Positions 1 through 5,296 of a stretch of 7,416 nt of DNA are shown one piece after another (positions within the stretch are counted from its first letter, which is position 1; every line of letters begins with the position of its first letter). Location of the stretch: positions 1 through 7,416 of the forward strand of contig BFAR01000117.1 in NCBI GenBank assembly GCA_008974855.1, read 5' to 3'. A model generated the notes under the pieces. That model saw only the letters and a list, made by a program, of their open reading frames with translations. It ran no database searches and was not told the DNA's origin. A program made the translations under genes and the position numbers. The DNA is from an archaeon MnTg01. GTDB taxonomy: Archaea > Thermoproteota > Nitrososphaeria > Nitrososphaerales > Nitrosopumilaceae.

Positions 1-186
1 AATATCGTCTCCCCATAGAGTTAGTTTGATTTCTCCAGCATCGTCAACCAAGTATGCGTCACAAACATCAATTTCGCCGCCTGCTTTTTTGGTAACTGTA
101 CGTGGTTCTCCTTTTCTTTCTACTGTTCCTTCCAAGTCAATTCCATTTCTCATGTTCTTAGCTTGTTCAGTTGTTACGTTAGCCAT
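1..186 (-). CDS. ssDNA-binding OB-fold protein, 5' part only (cut by window edge)
   Basis: This is the first 62 codons of a gene reading out of the window at position 1, starting at ATG 186-184. The translation begins MANVTTEQAKNMRNGIDLEG and ends with a strand resembling GEIKLTLWGDD. The V-x-DDAGEIKLTLWGD pattern is typical of the OB fold of crenarchaeal SSB and RPA-type proteins (the Sulfolobus SSB has a very similar DETGRVKLTLWG). Such proteins coat single-stranded DNA during replication and repair. The C-terminal half of the OB fold and any tail are outside the window, so total length is unknown. A TATA box at 209-216 ends 22 nt before the ATG, which predicts a leaderless mRNA. Another OB-fold nucleic-acid binder, such as a tRNA-binding or helicase-associated one, is possible; the crenarchaeal SSB type is the best match from memory. 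Confidence 0.85.
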   Translation of the reverse strand, partial: MANVTTEQAKNMRNGIDLEGTVERKGEPRTVTKKAGGEIDVCDAYLVDDAGEIKLTLWGDDI

Positions 187-207
187 AGTGGGTCATCTTT
201 TTGTGCT

Positions 208-217
208 AATTATAAAG
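208..217. promoter_or_regulatory. Shared TATA element between the OB-fold gene (-) and tRNA-Leu (+)
   Basis: The AT-rich core reads AATTATAAAG on the + strand and CTTTATAATT on the - strand, so it looks like an archaeal TATA box in both directions. On the - strand the box ends 22 nt before the ATG at 186, placing the start site at or next to the start codon. On the + strand initiation about 22 nt downstream would fall near 239, giving the pre-tRNA a 5' leader of about 10 nt ahead of 249. No second TATA candidate is placed suitably for the tRNA. Dual use is inference from position. Confidence 0.5.
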
Positions 218-248
218 CTTTTTTTAACATGAATGTTTCGCAGAAGTT

Positions 249-349
249 GCAGGGGTATCGAAGCCCGGTCAACCGAGAAGGACTCAAGATTATATCAATA
301 GGAAATCCTTTCCTTTAGGGGTTCGTGGGTTCAAATCCCACCTCCTGCA
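249..349 (+). tRNA. tRNA-Leu (anticodon CAA) with a 16-nt intron
   Basis: The acceptor stem GCAGGGG (249-255) pairs with CTCCTGC (342-348) with one G-U pair; the discriminator base is A349 and CCA is not encoded. The D stem is TCG (258-260) with CGA (274-276). The anticodon stem AAGGA (278-282) pairs with TCCTT (306-310), and the loop reads CTCAAG before the intron, giving anticodon CAA at 285-287, which reads UUG Leu codons. The long variable arm (311-324, with a CCT/AGG stem) makes it type II, as expected for Leu. The T arm is GTGGG (325-329), loop TTCAAAT, CCCAC (337-341). The intron spans 289-304 at the canonical 37/38 site; shifting it by one base (290-305) gives the same mature tRNA. 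The splicing helix is imperfect: C283-G302, U284-G301 and A286-U299 pair around a C-A mismatch. Confidence 0.93.
289..304 (+). other. tRNA-Leu intron (archaeal splicing-endonuclease type)
   Basis: Sixteen nucleotides separate G37 (288) from A38 (305). Removing them restores a 7-nt anticodon loop and a perfect 5-bp anticodon stem. Three-nucleotide bulges can be drawn at 287-289 and 303-305 around a 4-position central helix with one mismatch, and a 2-bp inner helix (290-291 with 297-298). This is a relaxed bulge-helix-bulge. Splicing is inferred from the fold. Confidence 0.85.
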
Positions 350-376
350 TTAATTCTAATGGATAAAAACTAGGAA

Positions 377-382
377 TTTTTT
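377..382 (+). terminator. Possible T-tract terminator downstream of tRNA-Leu
   Basis: A run of six T residues starts 28 nt after the tRNA and sits in the convergent gap before the zinc mini-protein gene. Archaeal RNA polymerase can stop at such T tracts without a hairpin. No stem-loop was seen here, and AT-rich DNA makes T runs common, so support is limited. Confidence 0.35.
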
Positions 383-406
383 ATTAATAATGAAAATTAA
401 TAAATT

Positions 407-529
407 TCATGCAGTGATTACTTTTACAGTTCTTACAGAATGTTTAGAAATATCTTCATGTACTTTCGCATAAACCTCTTCTTTGAATGTTAGATCGCAG
501 CGAAAACATTTCCAAGCTGAGGTAGTCAC
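407..529 (-). CDS. Mini-protein with a C2H2-like zinc site, about 40 residues
   Basis: The 40-residue product is MTTSAWKCFRCDLTF followed by a segment ending in SKHSVRTVKVITA. It contains C8-x2-C11-x12-H24-x5-H30, a spacing resembling a C2H2 zinc finger, with the aromatic or hydrophobic residues (W6, F9, F15) expected in such a fold. Short zinc-finger proteins of this kind are known in archaea, but I cannot assign a function; nucleic-acid or protein binding is only a guess. The start chosen is GTG at 529-527, because a good TATA box (551-558) ends 21 nt before it, matching the spacing of the other promoters in the window. The reading frame stays open upstream to a GTG at 589, which would add 20 residues with no SD. 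The gene is convergent with tRNA-Leu and divergent from the membrane-protein operon. Confidence 0.6.
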   Translation of the reverse strand: MTTSAWKCFRCDLTFKEEVYAKVHEDISKHSVRTVKVITA

Positions 530-550
530 ATTATAGTTACAGCAAAATTG

Positions 551-558
551 AATATAAA
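551..558 (-). promoter_or_regulatory. TATA box for the zinc mini-protein gene
   Basis: The - strand reads TTTATATT, followed by 21 nt and then GTG at 529. This spacing predicts a leaderless transcript and supports the shorter form of the gene. Confidence 0.45.
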
Positions 559-712
559 GATATTGAATAAACTGTCCTTTTTTTTGCACAACATGATCTT
601 TTTATCCTAAAACATGTATTTTCTACAATTTCTTAATAGTTTTTACAATTTTTTCATGAGCCAATCAATACAAAGCGTTTAGATGAAGAAAAAGAAGCTC
701 TGATGATGAAAA

Positions 713-1333
713 GTGACTGATGTTTTTGAAGTAATTGCAGATCTTTCGTATCTTGGAATCTTCTTATTGTTACTGGGCATTAATGCTGCTCCCCTTTTAA
801 TGCCACCATCATGGATAGTACTTTCTTCATTTCTTGCATTAGACCCAACTCTGAATATTCTTGTCTTGGCACTTGTAGGAGCCACGGGAGCAACTATTGG
901 AAGATTTTTCTTAAAAAGAATCAGTCATCTTTTTCGTCGATTTATGGGAAAAGAACAGAAATCAAATCTTGATATCATTGGAAATTTTCTAAATCGAAGA
1001 AAATTTGGATATATTATTACATCGTTTCTATTTGCTGCAACTCCACTTCCAAGCAACATGCTTTTTGTAGCATATGGATTAATGCGTGCAAAAAGTATTG
1101 GGCTTTACATTGGTTTTTGGTTAGGAAGAGTGCTTTCTTACTATATCATGTTATCAATTAGCGATGTTGTTTTAACTCCATTTTTACAACTGTTCGAGGA
1201 TCGTTACATTGGAATACTAATAGCTGATGGAATGGGAATTGGCGCAGTCATTTTATTTGCATGCATAGATTGGGGCCTGTTAATTACTACAAGAAAGTTA
1301 AAGTTTGTCAAACCAAAAATTTGGAGATTTTAA
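713..1333 (+). CDS. VTT/DedA-like multi-pass membrane protein
   Basis: The 206-residue product is strongly hydrophobic, with likely membrane segments near residues 11-30, 33-60, 98-123, 128-150 and 164-190. A basic cytosolic-type stretch occurs around 64-82 and a basic tail ends at KPKIWRF. Two features resemble the VTT (SNARE-associated/DedA) family: the glycine-rich GATGATIGRFF at 56-66, and the FAATPLPSNMLFVAYGLMR loop at 107-125 corresponding to the re-entrant P-x-P region. Members are thought to move or scramble lipids or act in envelope homeostasis; the substrate here is unknown. The start is GTG 713, since a TGA lies in frame at 707-709 and later ATG codons would remove the first membrane segment. 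No clear SD is present, and TTTAGATG (678-685) is only a weak TATA candidate. Its TAA abuts the next gene's ATG, so the two are translationally coupled. Confidence 0.75.
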   Translation: MTDVFEVIADLSYLGIFLLLLGINAAPLLMPPSWIVLSSFLALDPTLNILVLALVGATGATIGRFFLKRISHLFRRFMGKEQKSNLDIIGNFLNRRKFGYIITSFLFAATPLPSNMLFVAYGLMRAKSIGLYIGFWLGRVLSYYIMLSISDVVLTPFLQLFEDRYIGILIADGMGIGAVILFACIDWGLLITTRKLKFVKPKIWRF

Positions 1334-1957
1334 ATGAATTCTTTGGCTGTATTGCGAAATCAAGTAAAAACAATGATGGCAAATAATGATCCTGCACATG
1401 ATTTTGAACATGTTTTACGGGTTTATGTCAATGCAGAAAAGATTTGTGTGAAAGAAAAGGTAGAAAAAAAACTCGTATTAACTGCTACTTTACTACATGA
1501 TATAGTTTCTTTTCCTAAAACTGACAAAAGATCAAAAACTTCTTCAACAAAAAGCGCTGTTAAAGCAAAAAAAATCCTTCAGAAATTAAATTATTCAATA
1601 GATGAGATAAAAATTATTATAGATGCTATAGAAAGTCATAGTTTTTCAAAAAATAAAAAACCAACAACAATAGAAGGAAAAATACTTCAAGATGCAGATA
1701 GGCTTGATGCTTTAGGTGCAATAGGAATAGCTAGAACCTTTGCAGTAGCTGGGGCAGAAAACAGATCATTTTACAATACAAATGATCCGTTTTGTTCATC
1801 TAGAAAGGCAGATGATAAACTATGGGCCGTGGATCATTTTTTTAAAAAACTACTTCTTCTTGAAACAAAAATGAATACAAAATCTGCAAAAATTGAAGCA
1901 AAACAAAGAACAAAAATAATTAAAAAATTTCTAAATGATTTCAAGAAGGAAATCTAG
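1334..1957 (+). CDS. HD-domain phosphohydrolase, YedJ/YpgQ-like
   Basis: The 207-residue soluble protein carries the metal-binding motifs of an HD hydrolase: H22-D23-x2-H26 in AHDFEHVLRV, the H55-D56 doublet in LLHDIV, H102 in IESHSF, and D120/D122/D125 in ILQDADRLDALGAIGIARTF. This arrangement, with the DADRLDALGAIG box, matches the YedJ/YpgQ type (length about 200-230). B. subtilis YpgQ has been described as a divalent-metal-dependent nucleotide pyrophosphatase, so nucleotide hydrolysis is plausible, but substrate is not deducible here. ATG 1334 follows the stop codon of the membrane-protein gene with no gap (TAAATG), indicating one operon. Its TAG stop overlaps the TAG stop of the opposing unknown gene. 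Codon use is extremely A/T-rich, with lysine-rich stretches, like its neighbours. Confidence 0.88.
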   Translation: MNSLAVLRNQVKTMMANNDPAHDFEHVLRVYVNAEKICVKEKVEKKLVLTATLLHDIVSFPKTDKRSKTSSTKSAVKAKKILQKLNYSIDEIKIIIDAIESHSFSKNKKPTTIEGKILQDADRLDALGAIGIARTFAVAGAENRSFYNTNDPFCSSRKADDKLWAVDHFFKKLLLLETKMNTKSAKIEAKQRTKIIKKFLNDFKKEI

Positions 1958-2265
1958 CCATAATCAATATACCTTTCAAATCTTTTTTCAATTTCATCAT
2001 TTTTTCCTTCCTTAATTCTCTTAATCTCAAGATTTTTACGTAATTTTATGTAGTTTATCATATCCTCTAATACTGATGAGCTTTCAAATGAATCAAAAAG
2101 AGGATTTAACAAATTAAAGTATTCAAGTACCTTGTCATGAAATTCATCTCTTGAAGGATTTTTTACTCCATTTAGTCTAAACCAAATTACTGCCCAGCTA
2201 GCACCTACAACATGTGGTAATAGATCAAAAGAACGTTCCATTTCGAATCTCTTGTCATCTCTCAT
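1954..2265 (-). CDS. Conserved-looking protein of unknown function, 103 residues, linked to hemB
   Basis: I do not recognise a family. The product is soluble, with no signal peptide or membrane helix. It starts MRDDKRFEMERSFDLLPHV, has an aromatic central motif (GASWAVIWFRLNG at 21-33), then SRDEFHDKVLEYFNLLNPLF, and a charged, probably helical C-terminus rich in K, R and E. The fold is probably all-alpha. ATG 2265 lies 3 nt after the hemB stop (TAGAAAATG), so it is co-transcribed with hemB from the TATA box at 3270-3277. Its stop overlaps that of the convergent HD gene. The placement suggests a role tied to tetrapyrrole synthesis or simple hitch-hiking; nothing in the sequence decides between them. 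The compact spacing and sensible composition argue that it is a real gene. Confidence 0.75.
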   Translation of the reverse strand: MRDDKRFEMERSFDLLPHVVGASWAVIWFRLNGVKNPSRDEFHDKVLEYFNLLNPLFDSFESSSVLEDMINYIKLRKNLEIKRIKEGKNDEIEKRFERYIDYG

Positions 2266-2268
2266 TTT

Positions 2269-3249
2269 CTATTCATTGAGGATCTCTGCGCCAGATTTGG
2301 CAAAATATGTAACTATCATATCTGCACCTGCTCGTTTAATAGAATAGAGAATCTCAGTAATAACATCATTTTCTTGTATCCATCCTTGTTTTGCTGCACC
2401 CTTTACAAGAGAATATTCCCCAGATACACTATACGCAGAAACAGGAACGTTGAATCGTTTTTTTGATTCTGCAATAAGATCAAGATATGCTAATGCGGGT
2501 TTGATCATAATAATATCTGCTCCTTCGTTAACATCCATTTCCACTTCTCTCATTGCTTCACGTGCATTACTAAATGGAACTTGGTAGGTTTTTCTGTCAC
2601 CAAATTGTGGTGCACATTCAGCTGCACTTCTAAATGGAGAATAAAATGCTGAACGATGTTTTGCAGAGTGTGACATTATAGCTACATCAGAAAATCCTGC
2701 GTCATCTAATCCCTTTCGTATTGACATTACCTGACCGTCCATCATTGCAGAAGGCGATACAACATCGACTCCCACCTTGGCTTGACTAACTGCAATATTT
2801 GCTAGAGTTTCAATACTAGAATCATTGTCAATTTTCTGATCTTTTATTATTCCACAATGACCTGATTTAGTATACTGGCAGAGGCATACATCTGCCATGA
2901 TAGCAATCTTTTCTCCAAAATTTTTTCGAATTTCAGTTATAGCCCTCTGAACAATACCGTTTTCATCATATGCCGAACTGCCAGCATCATCTTTTGAAGA
3001 AGGAAGTCCAAATAACATTATAGCTGGAATTCCCAAATCTGAAATCCTTCCTACCTCCTCGTTAACTTTTTCAATTGGAAATCTTTCAATGCCTGGCATT
3101 GAATCAATATTGACTGGTTCTTTCAAATCTTCTTGGATAAAGACTGGACAAATGAAATCCTTTACTGATAGTCGAGTTTCTTGTACTAGCTCTCGAATTT
3201 TTTCACTTTTTCGTAATCTTCTAAGACGTCGATTAGGAAAAGTTGACAT
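2269..3249 (-). CDS. hemB: Porphobilinogen synthase (5-aminolevulinate dehydratase)
   Basis: This cytosolic enzyme condenses two 5-aminolevulinate molecules to porphobilinogen. At 326 residues it has the normal family length. The two Schiff-base lysines are K197 (SHSAKHRS) and K250 (IMIKPALAYLD). The active-site zinc cysteines are C122, C124 and C132 in ADVCLCQYTKSGHCG, so it belongs to the zinc-dependent type. The lid and C-terminal motif VSGEYSLVKGAAKQGWI (275-291) is present. Several positions near the active site differ from the common consensus: H194 and H198 around the first lysine where Y is usual, and YQVPFSN where YQMDPAN is common. ATG 3249 is the start because a TATA box ends 20 nt before it, predicting a leaderless mRNA. 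It lies 46 nt downstream of hemA on the same strand, followed at 3 nt by the unknown 103-residue gene. Confidence 0.97.
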   Translation of the reverse strand: MSTFPNRRLRRLRKSEKIRELVQETRLSVKDFICPVFIQEDLKEPVNIDSMPGIERFPIEKVNEEVGRISDLGIPAIMLFGLPSSKDDAGSSAYDENGIVQRAITEIRKNFGEKIAIMADVCLCQYTKSGHCGIIKDQKIDNDSSIETLANIAVSQAKVGVDVVSPSAMMDGQVMSIRKGLDDAGFSDVAIMSHSAKHRSAFYSPFRSAAECAPQFGDRKTYQVPFSNAREAMREVEMDVNEGADIIMIKPALAYLDLIAESKKRFNVPVSAYSVSGEYSLVKGAAKQGWIQENDVITEILYSIKRAGADMIVTYFAKSGAEILNE

Positions 3250-3269
3250 GTCAAAAATCCATTTTTTAG

Positions 3270-3277
3270 ATATATAA
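3270..3277 (-). promoter_or_regulatory. TATA box for hemB and the following gene
   Basis: The - strand reads TTATATAT, then 20 nt, then the hemB ATG. It lies in the 46-nt gap after hemA, so hemB and its downstream partner can be transcribed separately from the precorrin-2 dehydrogenase-hemA unit. Read-through from hemA is also possible, since no strong terminator is seen in the gap. Confidence 0.6.
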
Positions 3278-3295
3278 TCCTAGTCTGAAAAATTA

Positions 3296-4558
3296 CTAGT
3301 CTTTTTTATTATAATCAAAAAGTTTGGTTGCAGCATCAAGCAATTCAGGATTTCCTTGTTCTGACGCTTTTCTAAGATTATTCATTGGAGTAGAGACAAT
3401 ACTTTCAACAACAGCCTTTGTTAACTCTTCAATAATTTTTACTCGTTTTTCATCAGTTTCACCTAGCATTTGAAGAGCTTTTTGTAATTCTTTTGCTCTA
3501 AGAGAATCTATGTTTTTGAATACTTCCTTAACAATTGGTTCTGCTTCTAGGCGTTTCATTGATGCTTCAATTACTGGTAATTCTTCGCTAATTATATTTT
3601 CAACGGTCGAGACCTTGCCTATTCTATTTCTCATGTTCTTATCTACCATTTCTGCTATTTGATCAAGATTCATCAATTTTATCCCTGGAAGAGTTGCTAC
3701 TTTTTCATCCACTGTTCTAGGATTTGATAAATCTAGAATCATAATGCCATTTTTCTTTGTATTCATGGCTTGTTTAATTCGGTCAAATGTAACCAGAAAA
3801 TAAGGAGCCGCAGTTGCAACAAACAAAACATCAAATTTATCAAAACCAGATAATACATCTTCAAATCTAATTGGTTTTCCACCAAGTGTTTCTGAAAATG
3901 CCTTTGATCTTTTTATGGTCCTGCTTGAAATAAAAAATTCGTAAGCTCTTTTTTTGAGGGATTTTGCAACCAGAGTTGCCGATTCTCCTGTTCCAATCAG
4001 CAAAATTCTTTTTGTTTTTAATTTATCTACATTTTCCTCTGCAAGCTTTACTGCCATAGAACCTACTGATACTCCTCCTTTGCTAATTCCAGTTGAATTT
4101 CTAACTCTGGTTCCTATTCTAATTGCTTTATCAAATAGAGTGTTAAGATGCTCTCCTGAAAACTTTGATTGTCTAGCTACTGTTATGGATTTTTTTATTT
4201 GCCCTAGAATTTGCTCTTCTCCTAAAACCATAGAATCAAGACCAGAAGTTAATTTTAACAAATGATGATAAACCTCTTTGTTTTCACTAAATTCCAAATT
4301 TTCTTTGAATGCTGCATCTTCTAGACCTGCAAGAGACGCCCAAGTCTTTTTTATTTTTTCAATGTCATAATTTTTTCCAGTTCCAAATAGCTCAACTCTG
4401 TTACAAGTTTGCAATATTACACATTCAGATAAACCAGAATGTTTTTTAAAATTAGAATATGCTTCATCTATATCCTTGAATGTGAATTTCTCTAGAACAT
4501 GAATTGGAGAATTTCGAAACGTTATTCTTGCATTAATTATATTTTGACTCATTTCCAT
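3296..4558 (-). CDS. hemA: Glutamyl-tRNA reductase
   Basis: HemA reduces glutamyl-tRNA(Glu) with NADPH to glutamate-1-semialdehyde, the entry step of the C5 route to tetrapyrroles. The 420-residue product has the usual three parts. The catalytic domain (about 1-160) has nucleophile C52 in LQTCNRVEL, H99, and the signature SGLDSMVLGEEQILGQIK (105-122). The NADPH-binding domain (about 165-310) has ILLIGTGES at 185-193. A helical dimerisation domain follows (about 320-420). The longest ATG start (4558) is given here; it overlaps the preceding gene by 10 nt. The second ATG, two codons later at 4552, would form a classic ATGA overlap with that gene's TGA and is at least as likely. Either way the two genes are translationally coupled, putting the first pathway step and the siroheme branch step in one unit. 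Confidence 0.97.
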   Translation of the reverse strand: MEMSQNIINARITFRNSPIHVLEKFTFKDIDEAYSNFKKHSGLSECVILQTCNRVELFGTGKNYDIEKIKKTWASLAGLEDAAFKENLEFSENKEVYHHLLKLTSGLDSMVLGEEQILGQIKKSITVARQSKFSGEHLNTLFDKAIRIGTRVRNSTGISKGGVSVGSMAVKLAEENVDKLKTKRILLIGTGESATLVAKSLKKRAYEFFISSRTIKRSKAFSETLGGKPIRFEDVLSGFDKFDVLFVATAAPYFLVTFDRIKQAMNTKKNGIMILDLSNPRTVDEKVATLPGIKLMNLDQIAEMVDKNMRNRIGKVSTVENIISEELPVIEASMKRLEAEPIVKEVFKNIDSLRAKELQKALQMLGETDEKRVKIIEELTKAVVESIVSTPMNNLRKASEQGNPELLDAATKLFDYNKKD

Positions 4559-5205
4559 TTACTCAACATCAACATTGCCCGCTGTTGTGCTTTTTTGAGA
4601 TTATTATCTTTTATTAACTGTTTAATTGTTTTATCGTTTAATACAGAATAGAGATATTTTTTTCGTTCTATTTGGGTTGGAATAGTTTTTTTTGCTTTAT
4701 CTCGAGCGATCTGCTGTAATTTTATTTGGTAAATGTCTTCTTTTTTAATAATTTTTTTGAATATCTTTTCCGTTTGTAATTTTAGCCTTCTAGCCATAGC
4801 AGGACTCTTGCCACCAGTTGAAATTGCGATTTGAACAGTATCTTCTATGTTAATTACCGAAGGATGAGCAAAATCACTAACTTCAGGATCATCAGATGCG
4901 TAAACATAACATTTCATTTTTTTTGCTTTTTGAATTATTTTCCTGTTTAGCTGTCTATCATTTGTTGTAGCCATTACAAGAAATGGTTTGTATTTTGAAA
5001 GAAAACCAGTATCTTTTAGTTTAGTTTTTTTAAATTTAATTTTTTTTTGTTTGATGAAATTTGATAATTGTGTATTTACTTTGTCACTAATTAGAAGAAT
5101 TTTGCAATCTTGGGTAAGTAACGAATTAACTTTTTTATAGCCTTCATCTCCACCGCCAACTACTATTACTAAATTTCCTTTAAGATTGAGGTCTACTATC
5201 AACAA
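4549..5205 (-). CDS. Precorrin-2 dehydrogenase / possible sirohydrochlorin ferrochelatase (CysG-N/Met8 family)
   Basis: The family oxidises precorrin-2 to sirohydrochlorin with NAD+, and some members also insert Fe2+ to make siroheme. The 218-residue protein has the NAD-binding motif VIVVGGGDEGYKK (13-25), then D105 in YASDDPE, at the position of the catalytic aspartate of CysG/Met8. The characteristic QIAISTGGKSPAMARRLK follows at 125-142, and the C-terminus is helical and lysine-rich. The SAM-dependent methyltransferase part of full-length CysG is absent. The start is TTG 5205: an SD-like AAGGTG ends 5 nt upstream, and no ATG or GTG lies nearby in frame; a second TTG at 5202 is an alternative. 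It heads the unit that continues into hemA and is divergent from the AhbA-AhbB-like gene, which uses its product pathway. Whether it is also the ferrochelatase cannot be told from sequence. Confidence 0.93.
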   Translation of the reverse strand: MLIVDLNLKGNLVIVVGGGDEGYKKVNSLLTQDCKILLISDKVNTQLSNFIKQKKIKFKKTKLKDTGFLSKYKPFLVMATTNDRQLNRKIIQKAKKMKCYVYASDDPEVSDFAHPSVINIEDTVQIAISTGGKSPAMARRLKLQTEKIFKKIIKKEDIYQIKLQQIARDKAKKTIPTQIERKKYLYSVLNDKTIKQLIKDNNLKKAQQRAMLMLSKWK

Positions 5206-5210
5206 TCTGG

Positions 5211-5216
5211 CACCTT
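5211..5216 (-). promoter_or_regulatory. SD-like site for the TTG start of precorrin-2 dehydrogenase
   Basis: The - strand reads AAGGTG, 5 nt before TTG 5205; AGGTG is complementary to the archaeal 16S 3' end. If transcription starts from the TATA box at 5225-5232 with the spacing seen elsewhere in the window, the site would lie just outside the transcript, so it would be used only by transcripts starting farther upstream. Confidence 0.35.
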
Positions 5217-5223
5217 TGAAATT

Positions 5224-5233
5224 CTATTTATAG
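5224..5233. promoter_or_regulatory. Near-symmetric TATA element in the divergent siroheme/Ahb intergenic region
   Basis: CTATTTATAG on + and CTATAAATAG on - gives a TATA-like core on both strands. On the - strand TATAAATA ends 19 nt before TTG 5205. On the + strand TTTATAGA (5227-5234) would place initiation near 5255, about 18 nt before ATG 5273 and about 42 nt before ATG 5297. The two divergent siroheme-pathway genes may therefore share one promoter element. No operator-like dyad beyond the TATA core is evident. Confidence 0.45.
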
Positions 5234-5296
5234 ATTCAAAATGTCTAGTTACATTTTTAATTGCAAAAGAAAATGCTAGTAATATTGGCCACTACT

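Noticed and set aside
26..232. Open frame on + opposite the OB-fold gene
   Set aside because: It is antisense to a recognisable protein, has no family resemblance, and overlaps the promoter region.
240..349. Alternative tRNA 5' end at GCAGAAG (240-246)
   Set aside because: It leaves a mismatch in the acceptor stem and 9 extra bases before the D arm; GCAGGGG at 249 gives full pairing and normal U8-A9.
614..682. 22-codon open frame starting ATG 614
   Set aside because: There is no SD and no correctly spaced TATA box, and the composition is just that of AT-rich spacer.
679..885. Open frame on - overlapping the start of the membrane-protein gene
   Set aside because: It is antisense to a strongly hydrophobic, family-like protein, and its own translation is nondescript.
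3954..4265. 103-codon open frame on + within hemA
   Set aside because: It is a shadow of the conserved hemA catalytic and NADPH domains, with no independent signals.
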